Of a stretch of 40,321 nucleotides of DNA, positions 1 through 9,428 are shown in pieces (the first letter of the stretch is position 1; the number at the start of each line of letters is the position of its first letter). Position numbers and translations under genes: made by a program. The notes under the pieces are model-generated. The model saw only the letters and a program-made list of their open reading frames with translations, made no database searches and was not told where the DNA came from. The DNA comes from Chlamydiia bacterium (GTDB lineage Bacteria; Chlamydiota; Chlamydiia; Chlamydiales; Simkaniaceae): positions 1-40,321 of the forward strand of contig JAUIKQ010000005.1 of the NCBI GenBank assembly GCA_030430655.1, given 5' to 3'.

Positions 1-810
1 GGCATGGTGGTCTACCTTGGCGCTAGGGTGGTCGACCGCTGCAATGCCTTATTGATGTGTGGGCTTGTGGTGACGTATGTTGCTTTTGTCTTATTAGGTA
101 TTGGTAAAATTGATTACTCACAATTGCTTAGAGTCCGCTTTGCCCCTTCTTTGCTAGCTTTGCCAGTGATTTTCACTTCGTTTAGTTATCAGGGCGTTAT
201 CCCCAGTCTGCATGCGCATTTAAATCGCCAAGCAAACACCATGCGTTTAGTGATTTTACTAGGAACCGCTATTCCTTTTGTCATATATGTGATATGGGAG
301 ATGGTGATTTTAGGACTAGTGCCTCTAGAAGGGCCACATGGGCTTTTACAGACGCAGCGTTTAGGGCAAACAGCGGTTGCTCCTTTAAAGCATTTGCTGT
401 CTTACAAAGGGATTTATGGTTTGAGTCAGTTTTTTGGAGTTTTTGCATTAACCACTTCCTTTTTAGGAGTTACTTTAGGGCTGTTTGATTTCTTATCTGA
501 TGCATTGCAAATACCAAAACGGGGCTTTAGCAAGGGGATTTTAGCAATGCTTACCTATCTGCCCCCTTTGGGCATTGCCATTAGCTACCCCGGCATTTTT
601 CTCAAGACTCTTAATGTTGCTGGGGGTATAGGGGCCGTTTTATTGCTAGGGTTAATGCCTGTGTTAATGGTATGGCAAGGCCGCTATCGACTAGGATATC
701 CAAAGTTGGTGTGCCAGCTTAAAGGAGGGAAGCCGGCTTTGATCATCTTAATCCTATTTATTGTTTTCGAGCTCGGTATCGAAATTGCTGCTTATCAAAG
801 GCATTACTAG
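1..810 (+). CDS. Aromatic amino acid (Trp/Tyr) permease, HAAAP family, 5' truncated by window edge
   Basis: ORF 4..810 open to the window start; multiple hydrophobic segments; motifs such as FTSFSYQGVIPSLHAHLNR and GLFDFLSDALQIPKRG are typical of TyrP/TnaB/Mtr transporters. Confidence 0.85.
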   Translation, partial: GMVVYLGARVVDRCNALLMCGLVVTYVAFVLLGIGKIDYSQLLRVRFAPSLLALPVIFTSFSYQGVIPSLHAHLNRQANTMRLVILLGTAIPFVIYVIWEMVILGLVPLEGPHGLLQTQRLGQTAVAPLKHLLSYKGIYGLSQFFGVFALTTSFLGVTLGLFDFLSDALQIPKRGFSKGILAMLTYLPPLGIAISYPGIFLKTLNVAGGIGAVLLLGLMPVLMVWQGRYRLGYPKLVCQLKGGKPALIILILFIVFELGIEIAAYQRHY

Positions 811-812
811 TG

Positions 813-1197
813 GATTGCTTATGTCAATCAGGGAAACTGAGTGTAGCATTGTGATCCCTTTCTACTCAGAAAGAAGATACCTTCCACCCCTTTGGCGCTT
901 ATGCGTAGCCGATATACAGCGTTTGCACGATGTGATGTTCGTTACCTAAAGGCACTGCTTGGGGTAATGTACTCAAGGCATTGAATCCAAAGTAGATAAG
1001 GCAGGATGCCCAGCTTTAAAGTGGACAGGGCTGACTATCATAGGTACATTGCAAAAGGGGGGCAAAAGGGAGATACTGGGCAGATAGAATTTATTGCCGC
1101 CTACGTAGTGCAGGGAAGGCTGCGTCGACTGCATGAAAAAAGTCAGTTTCAGGGGTTGGATGGAGATTGGTTTTATGTCGATGGGGTGTATGCCTGA
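813..1197 (+). pseudogene. Decayed YchJ/UPF0225 (SEC-C-like) gene
   Basis: Fragments in shifted frames read in order: DCLCQSGKL (compare CPCGSGK), CDPFLLRKKIPSTPLALMRSRYTAFARCDVRYLKA, then KGDTGQIEFIAAYVVQGRLRRLHEKSQFQGLDGDWFYVDG. These match the N-terminal, central and C-terminal blocks of the YchJ family but are separated by stops and frameshifts. Confidence 0.75.
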
Positions 1198-1643
1198 ATC
1201 AGCTTTTTATTTTTTTCTAAGAAGGCAGATTTCCAGTGGTAATTGTCCAGCAGATGCGCCGTATTTCTTTTGGTGATTAGATGTGCCAAAAATAGCGCTT
1301 CCACAGAAGCAAGACCTCTTCTAGGATCAGGACATAAAGTTTGCTTGCGAGGATAAGCGGTTACGGCCTCTTTCGGAAGGGATCTACAAATGCACAGGTG
1401 CAAGGTTTTGATAATTTTTGCGCTATATTTCCAAGTGCCATCTACCAGCAACAATCCCTCTCTGTCTTGCTCTGTCAGCAAAGGGGCATCAAGAGTGAGG
1501 AGAATACGTTTTTGCAGCTGAGGAAGAGCATGTGGATAGGTATAAAAGACAAGATCGCTGCGAGATTCCAATCCTCTCAAGGAGCATTTTTTTAAATTTT
1601 CCCGTTTGTGTCGAAAGATAAGTGTTTTTAAATGGTGTTCCAT
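1173..1643 (-). CDS. DTW/TSR3-like (TDD superfamily) protein, putative RNA aminocarboxypropyltransferase
   Basis: LLLVDGTWKYSAKI (DxTW-type motif), then YPRKQ...DPRRGLASVEALFLAHLI and LLDNYHWKSAFLEKN, arranged as in DTW/Tsr3 proteins. Confidence 0.6.
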   Translation of the reverse strand: MEHHLKTLIFRHKRENLKKCSLRGLESRSDLVFYTYPHALPQLQKRILLTLDAPLLTEQDREGLLLVDGTWKYSAKIIKTLHLCICRSLPKEAVTAYPRKQTLCPDPRRGLASVEALFLAHLITKRNTAHLLDNYHWKSAFLEKNKKLIQAYTPST

Positions 1644-3580
1644 GCGGTCGCCTTTAGTTCTGAAGGGGGAATTTCAAATAAAAAGCGAGAAGGGGCGCTT
1701 TTTTCTTCTCTACCCTGCCGACTTCGTTTATTTGACATGCTTAAAGTAAGAAATTGCTCAGCTCTTGTTAGCGCAACATAAAAAAGACGCCTCTCTTCTT
1801 CGATGCCCCCTTCATTTACACTTTTTTCATGAGGAAGGATGTGGTCTTCCAAACCCACTAAAAAGCATGCCGGGAATTCAAGCCCTTTTGCGCTATGGAA
1901 GGTCATGAGGTTTAAACAGCCCGATTGCTGTTTGTTCTTATGGGGCTGCGATGGATTTAATTGTAATTGAGTCACAAAATGGTGCAGCTGCGCGTTTTTC
2001 CCTTGCTCTTTTTCATAAAGGCGTAACATTTCAACGCACTCTTGCACATTATCCCATTTAAATTGACGCATTTTTTCACTTTTTACCTCGCTCGCAATTG
2101 CCTTCTTATAATCAATCAAATCTATGAACGCATTTAACGCCACATGAAGAGGACGGGTAGAAAAAAGCGCTTTTCCTTCTTGAATCTGCTTTAGAAAAAG
2201 GTGAATACCACTTTTTCCTTGGGAAGAAAGCGCATCTACAAGCTCTTTTTGTTGGTCAATAGTGTTGAGCAAATCCCACAAAGGCTGTTGTTGCAGACGG
2301 CTTTTTTGTGTTAGCGCATCTAGTGTTTTTTCAGAAATGCCTCGCCTCGGAACATTAATAATACGCAGCAGCGCTTCTGTGTCTTTGGGGTTACTTAAGA
2401 AGCGCAGATAGGCAAAAATATCTTTGATTTCACACCGAGCGTAGAGCTCAGTGCCTCCATAAATGTGGTAGGGGATCCCACGTACATAGCTGCCTTGACA
2501 TTTCCAAAGCGTGTTTAGCAAAATGGGTTCAAAAGCTTTAGCGAGCTGATTAGATCTGTATAGTATGGCGATGTCCCCGAAACTCAGCCCTTGAGTACTT
2601 TTCAGGTGTAAAATGCGTTTAATGACTCCAAGCGCTTCTTCTTTATCCGTGGGCGCGTGAAAGACCTCAATAGGGTGGGTAACATTTTTGGTAGAGAATA
2701 GCGATTTTTGGTGCCTTATTTTATTGTTTTCAATGACCGCATTTGCGGCATTTAGGATGGTAGGGGTCGATCTGTAGTTTTGCTGGAGTCGGATGATTGT
2801 GTCGTAGGGGAAGTTCAGAATATGCTGCACTTGCGCCCCACGCCATGAGTAAATCGCCTGGTCGTCATCACCCACAACGCACAGATTATTATGCGTGGAG
2901 GAAAGCTGCTTTGCCAAAGTATACTGTATCTGGTTTGTGTCTTGATACTCGTCTATCATGATGTAGCGGTACTGCTTGCTGTATTTTTCCAATATTTGGG
3001 GGAACTGAGTAAATAGCTGTACGGTTAAGGAGATAAGGCTGTCAAAATCTAGCGCGTTGTAAGCCCGCATAGATAAAGAAAGGTGCTCGTGTAGCTGGCA
3101 AACGAACTGGTAGTGCCATCCCTTATCCTCTTTTAGCTGGTTGTTGCGCTTTTTTTGTAGAGCTGCGAAGGTTTTTTCTAGAGAAGGAAGATCGCCAGAG
3201 TGTTTTAACAGGTCAGCCGTCAGCTGTTTGATAAGCCGTTTCACATCTCTTTCATCGTAAAGGCTGAATTCTCTTGTATATCCCAAATGGTGAATTTCTG
3301 CGCGCAGGATTTGCATGCAAAAGCTGTGAAATGTGCAGAGCGTGAGGTTTTCAGTATTAGACCCTGTAAACTTAGCAATGCGCTTGCGCATCTCATTAGC
3401 CGCTTTATTGGTAAAAGTAAGGCCTAAAATAGCATGGCTTGGAACGTTTTTTTCGTTAAGCAAATGCGCAATCCTTTCAATGATCACGCGAGTCTTTCCA
3501 CTACCCGCTCCTGCTAATACAAGGACCTTGCCTTCAAGAGCTTGTACAGCTTGTTGTTGATCTTGGTTGAGTGTTGCCAT
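1628..3580 (-). CDS. uvrD: UvrD/PcrA/Rep-type superfamily 1 DNA helicase
   Basis: Walker A LAGAGSGKTRVI, DEYQDTNQIQY, VVGDDDQAIYSWRGA, QQNYRST, TFHSAKGLEFPACFLVGLEDHILPH, EERRLFYVALTRA. Confidence 0.95.
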   Translation of the reverse strand: MATLNQDQQQAVQALEGKVLVLAGAGSGKTRVIIERIAHLLNEKNVPSHAILGLTFTNKAANEMRKRIAKFTGSNTENLTLCTFHSFCMQILRAEIHHLGYTREFSLYDERDVKRLIKQLTADLLKHSGDLPSLEKTFAALQKKRNNQLKEDKGWHYQFVCQLHEHLSLSMRAYNALDFDSLISLTVQLFTQFPQILEKYSKQYRYIMIDEYQDTNQIQYTLAKQLSSTHNNLCVVGDDDQAIYSWRGAQVQHILNFPYDTIIRLQQNYRSTPTILNAANAVIENNKIRHQKSLFSTKNVTHPIEVFHAPTDKEEALGVIKRILHLKSTQGLSFGDIAILYRSNQLAKAFEPILLNTLWKCQGSYVRGIPYHIYGGTELYARCEIKDIFAYLRFLSNPKDTEALLRIINVPRRGISEKTLDALTQKSRLQQQPLWDLLNTIDQQKELVDALSSQGKSGIHLFLKQIQEGKALFSTRPLHVALNAFIDLIDYKKAIASEVKSEKMRQFKWDNVQECVEMLRLYEKEQGKNAQLHHFVTQLQLNPSQPHKNKQQSGCLNLMTFHSAKGLEFPACFLVGLEDHILPHEKSVNEGGIEEERRLFYVALTRAEQFLTLSMSNKRSRQGREEKSAPSRFLFEIPPSELKATAWNTI

Positions 3581-3914
3581 GAAATAAAAGGAACTGCTTT
3601 AATTCTTTGCTAAGAAGAGAGGAGGTGGCATCTTGAAAGCCCTCCTTAGGAAAGACATTGATATCCAAGAAAGGAGGAAACGCCGCAGCGGTCAAACGGA
3701 ACGCTTCCCGCACGATCCTTTTGAACCGATTGCGTTTATTGGCCCTTCCATATTTTTTAGAGATGGTGATCCCGAGGCGCGTCGCCGTTGCCCTCCTGCG
3801 ATGAAGGTAGACAACGTTAATGTACGACCCGTTCCAACTCCTTCCATGCCTTCTGATCAAGGCAAACTCCCTCCTCTTCTTCACTCTTGAGGAAGGGGGG
3901 AATCTGTGAGCCAC
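3534..3914 (-). CDS. rnpA: Ribonuclease P protein component (minimal core; GTG start at 3914, or ATG start at 4061 giving 175 aa)
   Basis: RVKKRREFALIRRHGRSWNGSYINVVYL...RLGITISKKYGRANKRNRFKRIVREAFR is the RnpA signature. The open frame extends upstream to ATG at 4061 through the whole of rpmH. Confidence 0.9.
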   Translation of the reverse strand: MAHRFPPSSRVKKRREFALIRRHGRSWNGSYINVVYLHRRRATATRLGITISKKYGRANKRNRFKRIVREAFRLTAAAFPPFLDINVFPKEGFQDATSSLLSKELKQFLLFHGNTQPRSTTSCTSS

Positions 3915-3919
3915 AGCAG

Positions 3920-4054
3920 CTAGACTGCCAGCTCCTTGCGTCCGCGTCGTCTCCTTCTCCGAATAACGGCCCGTCCACCGACGGTTTTCATCCTTGCGCG
4001 AAACCCGTGCGTATTCTTGCGTCTCCTGTTGCTCGGCTGATAAGTCCGCTTCAT
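3920..4054 (-). CDS. rpmH: 50S ribosomal protein L34 (not in the ORF track)
   Basis: Manual minus-strand translation: [44 protein letters not shown], 44 aa. Confidence 0.95.
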   Translation of the reverse strand: MKRTYQPSNRRRKNTHGFRARMKTVGGRAVIRRRRRRGRKELAV

Positions 4055-4236
4055 GCTTCATGTCTCCTCATGACCTCTGCTTAAGAATAGACAATATACA
4101 GAAAGGATTAGGTAAAGGGCAAGAAAAATACGCTGCATAGAAATTTGTGGGAGGGGTTGTAAACAAATCATAAAATCAGTACACTCTGCGGGGCAGGCAG
4201 CTGCAATTGAGAAGTTTTTTATGAGGAACATACACC

Positions 4237-4374
4237 ATGAAAGTTAAGGCCTCCGTGAAGGCAGACCCGTCCAAAGGAGATAAGATTGTGCGCCGTCAGG
4301 GCCGTCTTTATGTGATTAATAAGAAAGATCCTAACCGTAAGCAAAGGCAGAAAGGGCCTGCAAGGAAGAAGTAA
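4237..4374 (+). CDS. rpmJ: 50S ribosomal protein L36 (not in the ORF track)
   Basis: Manual translation: [45 protein letters not shown]. Confidence 0.93.
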   Translation: MKVKASVKADPSKGDKIVRRQGRLYVINKKDPNRKQRQKGPARKK

Positions 4375-4376
4375 TT

Positions 4377-4682
4377 ATGGCAAGAAAAGCAATGATAGAA
4401 AAAGAGAAGCGACGCAAGCATTTGGTGGACTGTAAGTGGCACAAACGCTACGAGCTGAAAAAGAAAATAAAAGATTTATATCTCGACGAAGAAGAGAAGG
4501 AAAAAGCGGTTTGTCAGCTCAACAAAATGTCAAAAAATTCCTCTTATATTCGAAAGAGAAATCGTTGTAAACTAACCGGCCGGTCCAGAGGTTATTTGCG
4601 CAAATTTACGCTTTCTCGCTTGTGTTTTCGCGAACTGGCTAACAGCGGTATGATCCCGGGTGTTGTTAAGGCGAGCTGGTAA
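4377..4682 (+). CDS. rpsN: 30S ribosomal protein S14
   Basis: 101 aa: [17 protein letters not shown]...[39 protein letters not shown]. Confidence 0.96.
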   Translation: MARKAMIEKEKRRKHLVDCKWHKRYELKKKIKDLYLDEEEKEKAVCQLNKMSKNSSYIRKRNRCKLTGRSRGYLRKFTLSRLCFRELANSGMIPGVVKASW

Positions 4683-4727
4683 AGCTTTGTTTGCTTGCCT
4701 TTATCGGTAACTGCTTCGATGGTTCTC

Positions 4728-5090
4728 CTACGTCCATATAGCAAAGGCAGTGGCGTGGCTGCGGCAATGGCTGATAGAGACGAGAATTTCGGGATAATCG
4801 AAGCGGCTCATGAGCGCATCTGATTTGTTAAGTACAGGTTTGCCTTTTTTGCTTGAAAGAATGGAGAGATCCAGCCAGGACAGCTGCCGCCCAAATCCCG
4901 TGCCTAACGCCTTAGCTATAGCTTCTTTAGCACAAAATCTTCCAGAAAAGTACGCTATGGGGTCATGACGTTGTTTACTTTCTTCTATCTCCTCAAGCGT
5001 AAACAATTTATTGAGAAAGTGCATTCCATGGCGCTCGTACACAGCGCGAATACGCGCAATCTCAATAATGTCTGTTCCTATGCCTTTCAT
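4728..5090 (-). CDS. acpS: Holo-[acyl-carrier-protein] synthase
   Basis: MKGIGTDIIEIARI...YFSGRFCAKEAIAKALGTG...VSISHCRSHATAFA. Confidence 0.95.
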   Translation of the reverse strand: MKGIGTDIIEIARIRAVYERHGMHFLNKLFTLEEIEESKQRHDPIAYFSGRFCAKEAIAKALGTGFGRQLSWLDLSILSSKKGKPVLNKSDALMSRFDYPEILVSISHCRSHATAFAIWT

Positions 5091-6145
5091 GTGTCGTAGT
5101 GGTAGTTATTATTTAAATTGTCTACAGCATTACAAAAAATCATTCGACCAGAAGAGGTGTGTTTGACCGATAAAACTTGTGCTTCAATAGTCTCTCCAAT
5201 AAAATCGCCCCCTCCATTAATTACAACCATGGTCCCGTCGTCCAAGTATCCAACACCTTGTTGCGCTTCTTTGCCATATCTTTGGACCTTTATTTTCAGG
5301 ATTTCTCCTGTTTGCATGAGGGGCTTTAATGCGTTGGAAAGCGCGTGTAGATTAATAACTTTGATGCCTTCTATTGTGGGGGGGGTCACGGTCGTAATAT
5401 CTGCCGTTAAAATATTGCTATCCAGTAATCTCGCTAACCGGATGAGTTTGTTCGGAATCTCTCTGATTTCTGGAAAATCGGTATCGTTATAGCGTAGTTC
5501 TAGGTCGGGCAGCGCTTCCATTTTTTTTACGACCTCGAGACAGCGCCTAACTTTTGTTTGCACGGATTCGCTTTCCGTTTCCATTTGCAAATAAAGCTCC
5601 TTAACTAAAAATTGGGGGACCACTATTTTATGGTCAAGAAAGCCTGTAGCACACAGATCTAAAATTCGCGGATCTGCCAAAACGGAAGGGTCTAAAATCA
5701 AGTCTTTTTTCTTTTGCAGGGTAGGCGAAAATTTGACAAAAGGAAGGCTAATGTAAAATTCATCTGAAGAGCGGAGAGTAAAGATAGTTCCAAGGTAAAG
5801 GCCAAAAAGAAAGAGAGCGATTTTAATCATCTCTAAGTACTTAGAAGGCAAGTACATACCAATCGATGACATGTCCAAAATAGCTTTAAAAACAAAGACC
5901 AGTCCCTGCCCCATCAGGTATCCGATAAAAATGCCAATCACAGCAATATTGAAAGAACGGAGATTGAAGCGCCTAAATACGCAGTCCGTACCTATCAGCA
6001 AGGCCGTGAAGGCAATACCTAAGAGTATCCCCAAGAGGCAGTGGATCCAGGTAAACCCTGCTGCATCAGCGATCATATGCGTGGTAAAGAAAATAACACA
6101 CAGTATGCCAAAGAAGATCCGTGTGAAAAGTAAAGATATATTCAT
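5087..6145 (-). CDS. Membrane-anchored PIN/TRAM domain protein (YacL-like)
   Basis: N-terminal TM segments; PIN-like DPSVLADPRILDLCATGFLDHKIVVPQFLVKEL...LDSNILTADI; C-terminal TRAM-like GYLDDGTMVVINGGGDFIGETIEAQVLSV. Overlaps the acpS start by 4 nt. Confidence 0.85.
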   Translation of the reverse strand: MNISLLFTRIFFGILCVIFFTTHMIADAAGFTWIHCLLGILLGIAFTALLIGTDCVFRRFNLRSFNIAVIGIFIGYLMGQGLVFVFKAILDMSSIGMYLPSKYLEMIKIALFLFGLYLGTIFTLRSSDEFYISLPFVKFSPTLQKKKDLILDPSVLADPRILDLCATGFLDHKIVVPQFLVKELYLQMETESESVQTKVRRCLEVVKKMEALPDLELRYNDTDFPEIREIPNKLIRLARLLDSNILTADITTVTPPTIEGIKVINLHALSNALKPLMQTGEILKIKVQRYGKEAQQGVGYLDDGTMVVINGGGDFIGETIEAQVLSVKHTSSGRMIFCNAVDNLNNNYHYDT

Positions 6146-6218
6146 TGTGCCCTTTAAAGCTAAGTCACATTTTTGATGTGTTCATAAGCAATTTTAAAAA
6201 TGGATTTTTTTTTTGTCG

Positions 6219-6713
6219 ATGATTATGCTGAACATAGCGATTTTTTTCGACAAACAAAAGGTTGGGGGCAAAGTGCGATTTTTTCAAGGCAAGATTGCGT
6301 CGAGTAATTTGATTATAGCCGCTTTGGTGTGGACATTTTTTTCAGCGCTTTTGCTCTGGCGTGGACTTTGCATAATGGAGCAAGGGCTTTGGAAGAGCGA
6401 TTTGCTTTATACTTGTATTGCGCTTTCGCTGCTTTTGGGCTGGATAAAGGGGCATTTTGTGCTGAGGCGAGCAGCGCTTAAGTTGAGGAAAAGGGCTTTG
6501 CTCTCTGGCAAGTCCACTTCATTTCTTCGGTTTTATCCTAGGGGATACTATATCCTTTATGGAGCAATGATGAGTCTTGGTATAGGGTTGAAGTACAGCC
6601 GCTTGCCTTTGCTTTGGCGTGGAGTCTGCACCTTTGGAGTGGCCATGGCCCTTTTGTATGCTGTCCCTTATCTTTTTGCCTTTGGTAAAGAAGAGTGTAG
6701 GGAGAAAAAATAG
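6219..6713 (+). CDS. Hypothetical membrane protein
   Basis: ORF of about 165 aa with several hydrophobic segments directly upstream of lgt. ORF-track start is TTG; first ATG is at about 6219. Confidence 0.6.
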   Translation: MIMLNIAIFFDKQKVGGKVRFFQGKIASSNLIIAALVWTFFSALLLWRGLCIMEQGLWKSDLLYTCIALSLLLGWIKGHFVLRRAALKLRKRALLSGKSTSFLRFYPRGYYILYGAMMSLGIGLKYSRLPLLWRGVCTFGVAMALLYAVPYLFAFGKEECREKK

Positions 6714-6736
6714 GTATTTTTGGGGAGTGTAGTTAA

Positions 6737-7573
6737 ATGCAATTTTTTTGGGATCCTTCTCGAGAAGCCTTTACGTTGCCTTTCGTAGGCCGCCCTATCG
6801 CTTGGTATGGTGTCTGTTTTTGCATAGGATTTTTTTTATCCTACATCCTCTTTGTGGCGCTGCTAAAAAAAAGGTTTTTTCTAAATCATGCGGAGGCGAC
6901 GCGGCTGTCTGATCGTGCCGCTTTTTATGTTGGCATAGGTGTTGTATTTGGTGCTCGCTTAGGCCATTTGCTATTTTATGAACCTTGGGGCATGTATACT
7001 TTTTGGGATATTTTTGTGTTTTGGGAAGGAGGCCTTGCAAGCCACGGGGCAGGCATTGGTATTTTCCTAGCGCTAGGGCTTGTTGTCTACAGATTTCGCG
7101 TACGTCGTTTGCCATGCAGTTATCTCCAGCTGTTGGATTTAGTTGTCATTCCGGTAAGTTTGTGTGGAGCCTGTATTCGTATTGGCAATTTCTTTAATCA
7201 AGAAATTTTGGGCACAGCAACGACCCGCCCTTGGGGTATTGTTTTTGGCCATCCAATAGATGGGAGCTTGCCAATAGCGCGTCATCCCGTACAGCTATAT
7301 GAATCCCTGCTTTATTTTTTGGTAGCAGCGGGCTTGTCTTTTTTATTTTATAAAAAAGGGCAGTGGAAAAGGCCGGGCACGCTAAGTGGAGTTTTTTTTA
7401 TTTTCGTTTTTGGCTTTAGATTTTGGGTAGAATTTTTAAAAGAAGAGCAGAGCGTTTATCACTGTATTGGCGGTCTACTCATGGGACAGTGGCTGAGCTT
7501 GCCTTTTGTCCTTTTGGGCCTTTTGCTTTTGTGGCGGGCTTTACTCTATCAAGGTCGTTGGAATGAGGGGTAG
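6737..7573 (+). CDS. lgt: Prolipoprotein diacylglyceryl transferase
   Basis: GGLASHGAGIGIFLAL, CGACIRIGNFFNQEILGTAT, RHPVQLYESLLYF, FGFRFWVEFLKEEQ. Confidence 0.95.
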   Translation: MQFFWDPSREAFTLPFVGRPIAWYGVCFCIGFFLSYILFVALLKKRFFLNHAEATRLSDRAAFYVGIGVVFGARLGHLLFYEPWGMYTFWDIFVFWEGGLASHGAGIGIFLALGLVVYRFRVRRLPCSYLQLLDLVVIPVSLCGACIRIGNFFNQEILGTATTRPWGIVFGHPIDGSLPIARHPVQLYESLLYFLVAAGLSFLFYKKGQWKRPGTLSGVFFIFVFGFRFWVEFLKEEQSVYHCIGGLLMGQWLSLPFVLLGLLLLWRALLYQGRWNEG

Positions 7574-9322
7574 CTGCCGATGGACGCGCTCCTTTAGCGC
7601 ATTGAGATCGGTTGTTACATATTTTTTATTCCAAGCAATAAATTTTGCGAAGTTAGAGCAAGGTTTTTTATTGACCTTGGTATAAAAGAGTGTTTTGTAA
7701 AGGATGTTCAATCGAATGCGTAATAGCTGAGCAAATTGTTGTAGTGGAGGGTTTTGTTGAATAAGCGTTTCTTGTGCTTTGTCTAACAGGGCTTCTTTTT
7801 CCATTTTTGGATAATTATTAGAGTAGGCGGCAAGAACGCTGAAAATAGGGGATTTTTGATCGAAATGTAGCATAGCATGGATAAGGTCGTGTTGCATACT
7901 CCAGTTGCTGATTCGTGACTCAAGCTCGGCCAGGTGGAGGGTTTTAATGGAACTTTGAAAAAAAAGAAAAAGGCGCTGTTTGAGTGTAGCAAAGTTGTCT
8001 AGAGGGTAGTCGATGAAACCGTTACCAATAGTTTCTTCTATATAGCTTAACGCTTCTTCAGGAGCCGCGAGAGAGAAAATGTCTTTGATGGTTTTCCATA
8101 TGATAACTTCTAGGCCCTTTGTGTTTTCATAACTTATTGAGGGGAGAGACTGCGCTTTTAAGTAAGCTTCCGCGATGGCATTTTCTAGTTCCTGAGGATC
8201 TGTAATGTGGTCTTGTAATAAGTGGATTTCTGTATTGAGGAACAGCTGCACCGATTGCGGAAGTGTTTTACAAGAGACAATTTTCGCTTTGTTTTTTACG
8301 GCAAGTAGGTGACGAACACCCTCAACAATCTGCTCCTTTGTTAGCTGTTTTTGGAGATTGCTTGCAATAGGGTAGAAAGTTAAAATCTTTTGTACAACAT
8401 CGGCAAAAGCGTTGTCTAGGGAAAGGTCGTGCATGGAGAGGTGGTATTGCAGTTGCCGTTTGATATACTGTACAAGGCTAAATTTTTCTTTTGATGAAAG
8501 CAGGTGCCAGAGCGGGAGCTTTTCAATAAAGTATGCACTTAAATACGCCGACAACAGACTTTGTAGTTTGCCAGTTTTTAATACAGATTCTACTGCCCGC
8601 AGTTGAGAGAATTTTTTCAAAATGTGTTTACTTAGTAAAGAGGCGTCGATAGAAGGGTTTTGTGCTAAAATCTCTAGCGCATACTGTACGATCAATTTAT
8701 CGCTATTATCGAGCGTTTCATAAGGATTATCTGCTGTAGAAGTAGACTGCGCGATTAGATGCCTTTGTGTGAGCCAAATTTTTTTAGTCAGCTCTTCTAT
8801 GTTCAGGCGCTTTCCATCCAAGATAGCGACGCACTCGCCGATTTTCATTGCAAGCTTTTGCGCTGTATAGCAGGGAGGATGGTGTGAAGGAAGATGATGT
8901 AGCGTTTTAGATTTAAGGTTTTCGCGGATCATAACCTCAACATTTAAAGAGCCGTCTTCTTGTAAGGCGCCCTGTTTGTTACGAGCGCTGCGGTAATAGT
9001 AAGTGACTTTATCCCATACTTTCTTAAGGGCTACTCCGCCTAGTCGATAATTGGGAAAGCTTTTGGAAAAGTCGGGAAGAATGTTTTTTAGCAATGTTGT
9101 TTGAATTTGTTGGGACCAATTACGAATAGTTCCGTGCTTTTGAATTTCAGTTTTTATTGCTTTAGAAAGAAAAATATTTAAGTCAGAAAAAGGATCATAA
9201 AATGCATCCGAAGTATCAACGATATATCGTGACTTTTCGTACAACGAGTTTGTTTCAGCAGAGAGATTATGGTTTTCCCAATAATCATTTGAAAAAGGTT
9301 GTGAGGATGACAATTTACTCAT
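7541..9322 (-). CDS. Hypothetical protein, 593 aa, no family recognised
   Basis: Long ORF with ATG start, largely helical composition; 33-nt convergent overlap with the lgt 3' end. Confidence 0.75.
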   Translation of the reverse strand: MSKLSSSQPFSNDYWENHNLSAETNSLYEKSRYIVDTSDAFYDPFSDLNIFLSKAIKTEIQKHGTIRNWSQQIQTTLLKNILPDFSKSFPNYRLGGVALKKVWDKVTYYYRSARNKQGALQEDGSLNVEVMIRENLKSKTLHHLPSHHPPCYTAQKLAMKIGECVAILDGKRLNIEELTKKIWLTQRHLIAQSTSTADNPYETLDNSDKLIVQYALEILAQNPSIDASLLSKHILKKFSQLRAVESVLKTGKLQSLLSAYLSAYFIEKLPLWHLLSSKEKFSLVQYIKRQLQYHLSMHDLSLDNAFADVVQKILTFYPIASNLQKQLTKEQIVEGVRHLLAVKNKAKIVSCKTLPQSVQLFLNTEIHLLQDHITDPQELENAIAEAYLKAQSLPSISYENTKGLEVIIWKTIKDIFSLAAPEEALSYIEETIGNGFIDYPLDNFATLKQRLFLFFQSSIKTLHLAELESRISNWSMQHDLIHAMLHFDQKSPIFSVLAAYSNNYPKMEKEALLDKAQETLIQQNPPLQQFAQLLRIRLNILYKTLFYTKVNKKPCSNFAKFIAWNKKYVTTDLNALKERVHRQLPLIPTTLIE

Positions 9323-9428
9323 TAGTTAAAAAAAATGTTATTAAATTCATTTTTCACACAAATTGTATTTTTTGTCTAATTTTTTTAAATTTGTAGCGGA
9401 TAAAATATTGAAAAATACGGTTTTTATG

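Noticed and set aside
3534-4061. Taking the full 175-aa ORF as an ordinary rnpA annotation
   Set aside because: Residues 1-49 are the out-of-frame reading of rpmH. I list the core as 3534-3914 and treat the extension as a hypothesis.
5118-6176. Plus-strand ORFs of 124 and 101 aa opposite the PIN/TRAM gene
   Set aside because: Antisense shadows of a recognised family; no independent support.
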